From assembly GCF_964204645.1 (NCBI RefSeq), contig NC_134031.1, positions 10,580,501-10,644,500 on the forward strand: a DNA stretch of 64,000 nucleotides. The letters run 5' to 3'. Below the pieces are notes generated by a model that saw nothing but the letters and a program-made list of their open reading frames with translations, was not told the DNA's origin and did no database searches. Made by a program: the position numbers and the translations under genes. Positions 55,171 through 64,000 of the stretch are shown in pieces (the stretch's first letter is position 1; each line of letters opens with the position of its first letter). This stretch comes from Tubulanus polymorphus. Its lineage: Eukaryota; Nemertea; Palaeonemertea; Tubulaniformes; Tubulanidae.

Positions 55171-56484
55171 ATAGGAGTCGATTAAGATTCGACTTTTTGA
55201 AAAACCAGCACAGATGCCAATTCAAATCACATGTAATTAAAAAATTTGATGTTTACATCGAACGTCTTCAACAGCTGATACAACCGCACCCGCGTCTGTC
55301 AATCATCTTAATTGATTCATATACTAGAATGCCCGCAACGAAAAAACTATGCGGTGGATCAATCCGAAATCTTTCAGTAGAATGTCAGATACTAGGTACC
55401 TTTCTTTAAAGGTTAATTTGTTGTATGTCATTAACAATCAGTTGTATAATAATTTCTTCATAACTTTGAAGTGGTGCGCCGGCAGCGAATGCTCAAGCAA
55501 GGTCAGTCACGTAGGCCAACGATAACACGAATCAGACCACGGTTTTTCCTGGTTAAGAGTGTCTCTCCACATAAATTAAGGGACTGTAATGGACCATTTG
55601 TTGACACTAACCTTTAATAAACTTCGTATGGATACAATTAAGATAATTCAACCCTATAATTCCACTATTCAACGATTGATGCGCAGCTTAAACATGGCGC
55701 CGCCATTCAATACACTAGTCACGATGTATCTCTACACACATCAAAATCACACTTGCAAGTGTTGACTTATGAGAACAGTCGAAATCTAGCAATTTGATTG
55801 GGAAAATAGCAGCACTACAATTGAAAAAAGTTAATAAACCACCTCCGACTGTCACCTCCAAATCATTTAAAAGCTTTGCCTTCACATGGAACTATTTCTG
55901 CCTAATCACAGGTGCACTCTGCCGCCGTGATTTGCCCATTCAACGATAAAAACTTTTCCACGGTCTTACTATCGGCATTTTCTAATAATTTAGGGAAATA
56001 TTTTTAAAAAGCGAAATTTCACACCCTGCATTAATAAGATTAAAGTATTTATTCGTTTGACAAATCTTCCTTTGAACTCCCACCAACAAGTTACGTGGAG
56101 ACTACGTCATGGAGGTAAAAATGACGGGTTCAATTGATGACACTTAATGACATCTTTAATTACTTAAGATTAGTTCTCAGCGTTGATCAAAACACGGATC
56201 TTGGGCGTGTGGTGTTATCACTGCGGAAAATAGGGATGCAAGCTACTTGCCATGGTGCGCTGAGAGTATTTCGGTGTTTAAATGATGCTTTTTTCAAACA
56301 AAATAAACTGTATTCAACAAAATGCCTCGTTTGTTTTGTAGAATATGTAGTTAAACAGTGACTTTGTCATCATTATTTCTTGCGACTGTGATTGAAGCTC
56401 CCGTACTCAGTAAATTCGAGTGATATATTCGGGGTGGAAATCTCAGCTGGCCAATTAATTTACGCTGGTTTTTACGTAAAGAGT
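55171..56484. other. UBR4 intron sequence, nothing recognised
   Basis: No coding similarity recognised. The 55690-55700 segment has GGCGCCGCC. Short ORFs at 55197-55409 and 56134-56361 lack motifs. Confidence 0.4.
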
Positions 56485-56940
56485 AGCGACCGTCTGAAAC
56501 TGCAAAGAATGATCCGGCCTTATCCGAATTCCAAAAGTCTTCACTGCGTAGTGTCTGGAGCACTCCCCAGTCTCTCGGCATTGGCGCTGAAATATCGCGC
56601 GCGAGGCGTTAACCTAGATCAGCGCGCGTGCGTGCTGTATGAGAGTATCATATCTCCATGTACAAGCTTTTTCTGTGTTACACACACACAATGAGTGTAT
56701 TGAGCGTCGCTGTAGTAACACGCTACAGCGGCTTGAACTAGCGAGTAACGTTGATTATTTTATAACCAAATTTGAGCACTTATAAACATCAGAATCAAAT
56801 ATAAACCAAGCTGCTGACCGACCGACCGACCGACCGACCGACCGACCGACCGACTGACCGACCATGACGACAATGCCATAGATGGGTTCGACATGACGAC
56901 AATGCCATAGATGGGTTCGTCTGACGATGGAACCCATCAA
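56485..56940 (+). repeat. R2 dispersed repeat, copy b, with (ACCG)n core
   Basis: The same flanks as 12865-13380, but the core is ACCG rather than ACAG. The 3' part carries CATGACGACAATGCCATAGATGGGTTCG twice in tandem (56862 and 56891) before the terminal GATGGGTTCGTC...GGAACCCATC hairpin. Confidence 0.6.
56817..56863. repeat. (ACCG)n microsatellite inside R2 copy b
   Basis: About eleven ACCG units, with one ACTG variant near the end. Confidence 0.9.
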
Positions 56941-57285
56941 TAAAACCTGGAATAAAAACAGTAGACGATACCGCGGGTTCACGTGAAATCTCTGCTGATT
57001 TCTACGGCTAGGCCAATCATAGAGGAGTCTTTGCTTTCTGATTGGCTTTTCAAAACCAATATTTTTGCGATCAGATATTCGCGAAAAAGCTCACATAAAA
57101 TTTAACGAGGCCCACTTTCAAAATTCAGCTACGTAGAGTTTGGAGAATGGATAATGCTTTAATGAATGATTTGTATGAATATATGCTCAGTTGCACAGTA
57201 AAAGAGCCTTTGCTCGGGAAACCATGTCATTTAAATTCGCTCCATTTGTATAGTAATAGGCTCAGCCTACGGCTGGCCTAATATA
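56941..57285 (+). repeat. R1 copy e, 5' truncated
   Basis: R1 from AAAACAGTAGACGATACCGCGGG to CTACGGCTGGCCTAATA, joined directly to the R2 hairpin at its left. R2 end and R1 breakpoint share CCATCAATAAAACC. Confidence 0.6.
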
Positions 57286-57728
57286 ATTGCATAGACTGTA
57301 GAGAACAAGCTCCAAAAGGAAAATCTTGTATATATTTCATGAATAAAAAATCCTTTCAGCAATTCAATAGTGGAGTAGCTATTTACATTGCATGTACAGA
57401 CATAATTCAGCATGAGATTATGATGGAAAATGAACCACAAAAACAAGAAAATACAAATGAAATAGAATACAAAAACTAAATTTCGCTCCCACCATTTGTA
57501 CACGACTCATTCAACAAGACTGTTGTACAAGACACATGCGTGCAAGAAGGAGCTCGTGAGGTATTCATTAAACGGATGAATTCACAGTACAGTGATGGGT
57601 TTCTCAAAGTCAAAAATCAATCACATTTTCGTATTTTCTGCTACTGCCCATACTCGCGTAGTGACATTCTCGTAAAAACTATGCTGATATTGTAGACGTT
57701 GGCAGGTCTGATAATACCCTGTACTTAC

Positions 57729-57807
57729 TTTCATCTTTTAAGCAGAACTTTTCCCAATTAGCTGAGCGGTTGCTAGCAATATCGGCACATGCTTTCAAAT
57801 GCTCTAT
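57729..57807 (-). CDS. UBR4: UBR4 exon 3 of window
   Basis: 26 codons plus one base: IEHLKACADIASNRSANWEK then FCLKDE. It matches the family block EHLKACAEIA-QR--NW-KFC-KD. The acceptor is TTTCAG and the donor A/GTAAGTA. It joins exon 4 as KDE-S-IIPFL in frame, skipping the orphan ORF at 51 kb. Confidence 0.95.
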
Positions 57808-58616
57808 CTGAAATGTGAGACAAACTCTTTGATTACAGCATCTGTCAGCGTATAAGCATTGGTCAAATTTTCAGTTAAAAAGTTTTAATTTGGTTTAGGT
57901 AATAATCCTGTTATCATATTCTGTTATCATTTTTTAACTATATTTCTTCATAGAAATTTTCAAAACTCCGACATTGTCATTTTTTATGCATATTGCTTGC
58001 TAAAATTCACGCATCATCCAAAGTGATTATCGTGACCAACACCACGCAGAATTTTTAACTTTTGAAATCTATCAAACTTTTCAACAAAAGATATGTAATA
58101 TTTTGTTTTGAAATCAAATTTCGGGGATTTTTACCTGTGGGATTTCACCTTGTCGAATTTTTACCAGGTGGGGGCACCGGGATTATTACCTGTTACCCAT
58201 TTATAGAAATGGATACATACCACCGTAGCACGTCGTATATAAATATAAAGAATTAAAGTGGTTGTCTATCTCTTTTGATGATAAACTTTAGTTAATTTTG
58301 AAATATTTCCAAACTATAACGAAATAATCTATAAACATCCAAAATTAGAATTGTCAGTGAATTTTTAAAGTGAAGCCTTACATATGGTGACCTGTTCGAA
58401 CTATCAACATTGTCAGTTTCAACTATCAAAAATGTACCTGATGTATAAGTCGACCTACATTTTATGAATATGATTTCTGGTGTCAGATTTGCCGGCAAAT
58501 CATGTAAGTAGCTTCAGTTTTTCCATTTTATGGATTAAGTATTACTCTAACAACGGTGTGCACCACCACAGTGTGCTAGTATACAGTTCATAAAAAATCA
58601 TGAAAGATTAACTCAC

Positions 58617-58838
58617 AAGCGTTATAAGCTGATCATATTGCAAATTGATAGCTCCTACAGTTGCAGCAACCGTCAAATCATTTGCATTTTTACCACACAA
58701 ATTTCTGACTTCTTTTATATGAGTTGAGAGAGCATGTAGGTCACGTAATTGTCGATATTTTTCTTTCGAGCCGCAGATAAACAGCAACAATTTACGAACT
58801 TGTCGCCGAACAAATGGAGCTTGCTGTGTCATCATATA
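58617..58838 (-). CDS. UBR4: UBR4 exon 2 of window
   Basis: 74 codons, phase 0 at both ends: YMMTQQAPFVRRQVRKLLLF, ICGSKEKYRQLRDLHALSTH, then AINLQYDQLITL. The QVRKLLLFICGSKEKYRQLRDLH block is highly conserved in UBR4. The acceptor is TTTTTTCAG and the donor CTT/GTGAGT. Confidence 0.97.
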
Positions 58839-58937
58839 CTGAAAAAAAGATTGGAATACAAAGAGTGGTCGGAGGATTCATTTCACACAAACATATGGTT
58901 TTTGGCTATTGGTTACTTCGGGTTTTCAATTACGTAG

Positions 58938-60515
58938 AACAAGAGCCCCAAGCGGCACTATTAGCAGCCTGTCAGTTTTCCATAAAATGGCAAATGATGC
59001 ATTATGTGGATTATATTTGTCAAAATACACTCCCAGGTCAGAGTAAATACCTATAATTTACTTTCACAAGTAGCACATACAGGGAGCTGGCAGGAACAAA
59101 TACCTCAGATCAATCTTTTCCCTTGGTCTTATTGATTTGAATGCAGAATAGAATTGAATTTCCTTAAATTGAATTGGAGTTTATGTTATCTTTGTTCAAT
59201 AAATCAAAATTGAATTGGATTTTATAAATTTTGCAGAATAAAATTTGATTGAATTTGCAGTTTGAGTACATGGCTAAAGAGCATATCAAGGTCATCCATG
59301 TGATTTGAGAAAAAGAATTTTTCCTGTACTTTGAATAATTGTCAATGATATTTTCTCTAGTGCAAATTCGGATATTCCTCCCAAAAACCAAATCAACTTA
59401 AGATTTCACAGAAATCAATCTTGTAATACAATTTCAAATCTCAAAATCGAAAACCCGGAAGTAAAACAATAGACTATACCGCGGGTTCACGTAAACACCT
59501 GCTGATTTCAGCGGCTAAGCCAATCAAAGAGGAATCTAAGCTGGCTTTTTAAAACTGATATTTTTGCGTTCAGATTTTCGCGAAAAAGCTCATGTAAATT
59601 TTATCAAGGCTCTGTTTCAAAATTCAGGGATGAGAACGCCGACCTGTAAAATCCGCGGGTTATTTTTCTTGAGTGACATACGCGAACCAGCTGACGGCGT
59701 AGCCGTCACCAATAGCGAGCGCCTAAGGCGCGAAGCTATTTCGGGGGGGTTTGGGGGCCCTCCCCCAAGAAAATTTTAGAAATTAAATACGTTTTCCGAG
59801 CACTTAGAGCGATCTCGAGCCCATGAACGACTATTATATTTTGGAAGGTAATGGCTAGTTCCAATGTGGTACATCCTCATTTGATGACATTCAGCATCTC
59901 ATGCATTACGGGTCGAGCCCTGAATTATTGCAGTAAAAATGCGCCGATGAATGCTCACTAAAAATCATCACCAAGTAGTGTATAATATCCGAAAGCGTTC
60001 GCCACACACACGCAGCAAGAGTAAGTAGACCTATATACGTTACTACTGTTGCTGTGCGTGCGTGTCTGCAACCGATCGATAAAATACATACAAACTCATC
60101 GTAGTACAAATGTACATACAAAATCACTGTGTTCCAATGAATATGCATTGAAATGCGATACTTTTACGTGACGATAAGTAAAACAGGCACTGAACGCTTT
60201 TACGGTTCACCTGATTACCGATCGCGCCGGACCAATTGAGTGAGATCATCACCCCCCCCAATACTTTTACATCATTTTAGGACTATTTGGAAAATTGATA
60301 TTTTTCAATACTGAAATCCGCGGGAAACCGCGGATCCGCGGGGAATTCTCATCTCTGAAAATTCAGCTTCATAGGGTTTGGAGAATGGATAATGCTTTAA
60401 TGAATGATTTGTATGAGTATATACTCAGTTGCACAGTAAAAGGGCCTTAGCTCTAGCAACCAAGTCATTTAAATTCGCTCCATTTGTATAGTAGTAGGCT
60501 CAGCCTACGCCTGCC
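58938..60515 (+). repeat. R1 copy f, split by a 730-bp insertion
   Basis: Starts at CAAGAGCCCCAAGCGGCAC. The R1 order runs to TTTCAAAATTCAG (59627) and resumes at 60358 with AAAATTCAGCTTCATAGGG, ending CAGCCTACGCCTGCC. This copy shows where the inserted element lies. Confidence 0.65.
59625..60357. mobile_element. DNA-transposon-like insertion with CAG(G/A)GATGAGAA ends
   Basis: Ends CAGGGATGAGAA and its complement TTCTCATCTCTG are inverted. AAAATT to AAAATTCAG is duplicated at the borders (6 to 9 bp, depending on where the ends are set). Inside are strong local palindromes (GACGGC-GTA-GCCGTC, GCGCC-TAA-GGCGC) and a run GGGGGGG-TTTGGGGGCCC-TCCCCC near 59745. Another GC hairpin, CCGCGGATCCGCGG, sits near the right end. 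CAG-starting ends suggest hAT, but the class is open. Confidence 0.55.
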
Positions 60516-61396
60516 AAAAAATGTTGTCACTATATTACATTTTAATCTTGTGGTAAAACAGACCTGCAAAGAAATCAGAAACACGGAACTAATGGCCAGT
60601 GTTAAGTCTAAATGTCAGAAATCTCATCGTGATCTGCCACAACTGATATCCAGACGTTGTCATAATAGCTCTCTCGTATAAACTATGGTTTCTTCTACAT
60701 CAAATCTTGTTTTACACATGTATTTGTTTCGGCGGAAATCAAAAATCTTGTTCACGCCATTTGTCAATGTTAATACAGAACAGCCACAAATTACTAAACA
60801 ATAAAGAATTATTCTCCCTACTTTCATTTTCAAAATAGATACACCAAACTTATTATACCTGGGATAGATGAAATTGATGAGTTTTTTTTTCTGTAAATTA
60901 ACAATTATCTTATTTCAAATAATTTACAAGGTATGCTCAATGTGTGATTCTTGTAGATTTTCCACCATTGCAAGTATGTCAACAAAATTATCTCAATATA
61001 TCAAACCATATATTTATGCAATCGCCAGGTTATCAATTACTTTCTCGGTTGACGTTCAGTCTACAAGAGAATATGCTATCTTCTCTGCACTTAAATAACT
61101 GATTTCATCTCATTCCAAGCAACTAGCTTTTTTATTTTGATCCCTTGAAGAAACCTGAGATGCTGATACTTTCACACTAGGAACTTGTGAAAATTTGAAG
61201 GCTAAGGATAACAATGGATTATCTTGATTAGGAGTAATAAATCAGGTCACTACAACAACAGATAAGACTTGCTGATGCACCATATCAGTTAAATATCAAG
61301 TTCACTGATTGTTAGAAGATTGTAGTGGAATTCTTTTTTGTATAGTACTTTCTGGGACACCCTGTTTATCCATAACTATAAGTGTTGTGGACTTAC
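60516..61396. other. UBR4 intron sequence, nothing recognised
   Basis: No motif-bearing ORF and no repeat shared with other parts of the window that I could see. Confidence 0.4.
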
Positions 61397-61545
61397 TTCA
61401 CACAAAAAGTGGAACCAACTTTGATCAAAGTTAGCCTGCGGTATTGCTTGAGCTCCATCAGCAATCTTCTTAATCTGATAGGGTAAACGCAGAACCATTT
61501 CAGTCAGTAACTGTTGATAATCTTCAAACACATCATTTGCATGAC
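61397..61545 (-). CDS. UBR4: UBR4 exon 1 of window (most upstream)
   Basis: Two bases completing a codon from an exon outside the window, then 49 codons: HANDVFEDYQQLLTEMVLRL, PYQIKKIADGAQAIPQANFD and QSWFHFLCE. It matches the conserved LTEMVLRLPYQ-KK and SWF-FL-E blocks. The acceptor is TTTACAG and the donor GAA/GTAAGT. The preceding exon must lie beyond 64000. Confidence 0.95.
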
Positions 61546-61989
61546 CTGTAAACAAACGAAGTGTATGTTATAGATTGGAAATTCTAAATCAGTATTTACC
61601 CTCTAGATCACAAGCCCCCTTTTATTTGAACAAAAATTAATTCACTCATGAAATTTCACCACAGAGGAACCAGTAAACCACATCTAGTCAAATTTGGCAT
61701 CTAGCCCATTTCAATGAATATGTAGATCATTAACGACCTGTTAGGAGCCATTGAATGAGAGTCATACAGAGAATACAAAATTGTATTAGGGTACATATTC
61801 CTGACACTAATTTTCATATCACTAAAAGAGGTTTAAATAGGCAATTATATGAATGAACAAAAATATGTTAGAGGTAACAATAACCAAGGAAAAAGGCCAA
61901 TTTTTTCAACAAATAAGAAATTGCTTGTACTCAGCTGGTAATTTAACACACTTATGTGATTGTGTCGGCCATCTTGGATAACATAGACT
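61546..61989. repeat. UBR4 intron with R4-like words
   Basis: GAATGAGAGTCATACAGAGAATAC and GGGTACATATTCCTGACACTAA at 61750-61810 match 49857-49915. Otherwise unremarkable. Confidence 0.45.
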
Positions 61990-62185
61990 TAAGTTTTGTA
62001 TTTCTGAGGGATACTTATGTGGGGCACATTTCAGAAGTTACGTTAGTTTGGGACCTATACCGCTTAACATTTTTTGGAATAGCTGGTACCGTAGCGTGGC
62101 GCTGCCACGAGCCACATGACTCAATTTCCTCTGAAACTCAGTGCAAAGAGCCGAGCGGGGAAGACGGGCAGGAATATCCTGTGCA

Positions 62186-62275
62186 ACACGTAAGTATCCC
62201 TCAGAAATAGAAATTTTTTTACGGAAAATTATCATATTTCTTTCAGGATACATTACGTGGAGCACATTTTAGAAA
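62186..62275 (-). repeat. DIRS-B internal complementary region
   Basis: The first ~29 bp complement the left end at 61990-62018. The rest (CATATTTCTTTCAGGATACATTACG) is predicted to complement the right end, which is outside the window. Confidence 0.7.
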
Positions 62276-62802
62276 GATTAGCCAAGCACCAGGCGCCGGG
62301 GCGCGTAAGGCTCCCAAAAAATGTGTGTAGGCTAAAATGTGTTCACAAAAGAAAAGCTCGCCATGAAAACTGCGCTTAGACCAAATTACGGAACTAGCCC
62401 ATCCCTCCACGGTAAAAAAAGCCCCACAAAGTTAATTATAACTGCTCCCGGCGCAGAGATTCTGGACTAGACTCACCACCGGAGCAACAGAAAACATAGA
62501 TACCCGTAGAAACAGATATAATCTAGCTTGAGCTCATGTATCTACAGACCATGGCAGAGAATGAATCCTGTTATCAGATCGACAAACACACTCCCCAGGA
62601 TACCCCAGCAGCAAACCCCCAGGCCTAGCTACGGTACAAAAAGAACACAGCCGAAAATAAAGCAATTCATTTAATAATCATTTTGATTTGGATCAAACCG
62701 ATCCGATAGATGAACAGGATGAGAAATGGAATGAGCAGACCCAAGGAAAACCCGAACGCCTTGGGCAATGACTGCTGGGCCTACCGTCGAAAGAGAACCC
62801 AA

Positions 62803-63912
62803 CTATCCTGACACATCCTTCAAATAAAAGTAAGCAAAGGTATTCTGACTACTCCAGAATGCTCCTTGACAAACCTCCTCAATGGATGCGCCTGAAAATG
62901 CTGCCCATGAAGTCGCCATCGAGTGCACCTGATGACTAACAACACGAGTAGACTCGGCATCTACCGATGATAAGGCCTCGATAATGAGTTCTGAAACCCA
63001 CCGAGCAATAGTATCCTTCGTGACATCTCTCGAGTACTGCTCATTCAAAGGATTCAACCGATCCCTCTCTCCTCGAAGTGAGGCTGTCAGACGCATATAA
63101 AATCTTAACGCCCAAACCGGACAAAGCGCCCTGTCCGGAAGGTCGGATTGAACCCAATGAGTTAGGGCATCCACCCTCCACTCTCTACCAACCGCACTCC
63201 ACCCTCCCCTCGCTACAAACTGCACCCAGTCGATTTAGTGATTTTTTTTAGTGATGAAATTGAGGTAAGGGTTGAGAACAACTAAAAGATGACCAGGACT
63301 GAACACATTATGACCAGGTTGAGTCGTTAATGTATGAATTTCAGACCTCCTAGCTGACATTGCGGGGAAAATACGGGGATCAGTAGTCAAGTCCTGGATA
63401 CCAGCCGCCCTGAAAGTATGGCCGATAGCGGATTGGTAACCCTTAATGGTTACCACCTGATGCCGCTTGACCTCAAAAAGAAATAAGAAAAAATCAGCAA
63501 GAGCATCTACAGTAGGAGAGCATGGATCAATCCCCCGTTGACTACACCAATCGCCATAGAGCTTCCACTTGGAGTCATAAAACCTGCCTGTATTAGGATT
63601 GGATAAATCCTGCTTGGATTTAGCGATAAACGAGGAAGCCCTGACTGAAAGCCCTGCACTCGCCAGGTGTCGCTCGACAATGGCCAGGTGTGAAGGTTGA
63701 GCATTTGTAGTGCCGGGTTCCACCGGAAATCCCTCTGAGACAGGACGGATGGAAATTGCGGCAAGCACCTGGAATTGTTGCACATAAGGTTGAGAAGATG
63801 ACTGAACCAAGCCTGAGCTGGCCAACAAGGCGCAATCAGAACTAAAAGACATGAGGACGCCAGCTCTATCTGGTCGAGGACTGCTGATAAGACTTGAATC
63901 GAGGGTACACAT
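62803..63912 (-). pseudogene. DIRS-B tyrosine recombinase, inactivated
   Basis: N-terminal half: FYDSKWKLYGDWCSQRGIDP and VVTIKGYQSAIGHTFRAAG. The Arg box SARRSEIHTLT follows DPRIFPAM directly, so about 50 residues present in family A are missing. A TAA at about 63235 and a frame change interrupt the reading. The C-terminal half has HQVHSMATSWAAFSG, where the Arg of HxxR is His (CAC, a CpG-type change), and GAFW, then FYLKDVSG with the catalytic-type Tyr in frame. Confidence 0.8.
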
Positions 63913-64000
63913 AAGCTAGGATCCCGTCCCAGTGGAATGAGAATGCGTCTATCTTCCAGATCATCTGGTCCTGAAAAGGGGACACAAACAGCGGGGAACT

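Larger units (their letters stand above)
5674..61545 (-). other. UBR4: UBR4 gene, internal-to-3' part (14 exons; extends beyond both window ends)
   Basis: Fourteen minus-strand exons, each bounded by AG and GT, join in one frame into about 695 residues that follow animal UBR4 without gaps. UBR4 (p600) is a very large cytosolic E3 ubiquitin ligase and N-recognin of the N-degron pathway. This part belongs to its C-terminal third, ahead of the C-terminal catalytic region and well after the UBR box; neither of those lies in the window. All junction phases agree. Introns range from about 90 bp to 13.4 kb, and the longest are filled by transposons. No start codon, stop codon or promoter is present. 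Confidence 0.95.
61990..64000 (-). mobile_element. DIRS-like retrotransposon, family B, 3' part (cut by window edge)
   Basis: The left end TTTTGTATTTCTGAGGGATAC is complemented at 62186-62214 by TAAGTATCCCTCAGAAATAG. It is followed by what should be the complement of the unseen right end, again the DIRS internal complementary region. The recombinase lies on the minus strand. The sequence is only distantly related to family A at DNA level but has the same plan. RT and gag would lie beyond 64000. Confidence 0.8.

Noticed and set aside
56817-56863. CRISPR-like array at the ACCG repeats
   Set aside because: A simple tetranucleotide microsatellite with no spacers, in a eukaryotic intron.
56755-56982. 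Minus-strand ORF with a GRSVGRSVGRSV pattern
   Set aside because: Translation of the ACCG microsatellite inside R2.

Overview
The window is an intron-rich, repeat-dense stretch of an animal nuclear genome. Fourteen minus-strand exons with consensus splice sites and matching phases encode about 695 residues of the giant E3 ubiquitin ligase UBR4, from 61545 down to 5674. The gene runs off both ends. The exons total about 2.1 kb and the rest is intron, mostly transposable elements. The repeat mix (DIRS tyrosine-recombinase retrotransposons, a Penelope-like element, piggyBac, Helentron-like elements with tandem-repeat cores) suggests a marine invertebrate. The phylum cannot be fixed from this sequence alone.

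Layout, left to right. 1-1578: 5' end of a DIRS element (family A, copy 0). 1579-5673: repeats, including a recent 0.64 kb tandem duplication and a long-armed MITE. 5674-5810: exon 14. 5918-11335: R1 repeats, palindromes, a 40-bp perfect inverted repeat and a LINE fragment. 11336-11497: exon 13. 12865-14465: an R2 element with a microsatellite core. 14466-22407: a Penelope-like element interrupted by a DIRS-A element (copy 1). 24230-30497: exons 12 to 9, with a MITE, R3 repeats and a second LINE fragment. 31055-43180: R3 repeats interrupted by a Harbinger-type MITE, a DIRS-A element (copy 2) and a decayed DIRS-A element (copy 3). 43877-49512: exons 8 to 4, with a pogo-like MITE and an element built on four 154-bp tandem units. 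51174-53791: a piggyBac element with TTAA duplications. 53824-60515: further R1, R2 and Helentron-like repeats plus exons 3 and 2. 61397-61545: exon 1 of the window. 61990-64000: a second DIRS family (B), cut by the window edge.

UBR4 is the only host gene recognised. The annotated mobile-element coding regions are all damaged or incomplete. The two long DIRS copies share one 1-bp insertion that removes the catalytic tyrosine of the recombinase from its frame, while a shorter relic keeps the open version. Every retroelement with readable coding sequence lies on the same strand as UBR4; piggyBac is antisense.

Motifs, splice junctions and inverted repeats were read by eye. Family names rest on recognised motifs, and no database search was run. 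Boundaries of dispersed repeats are approximate unless a target-site duplication is stated.
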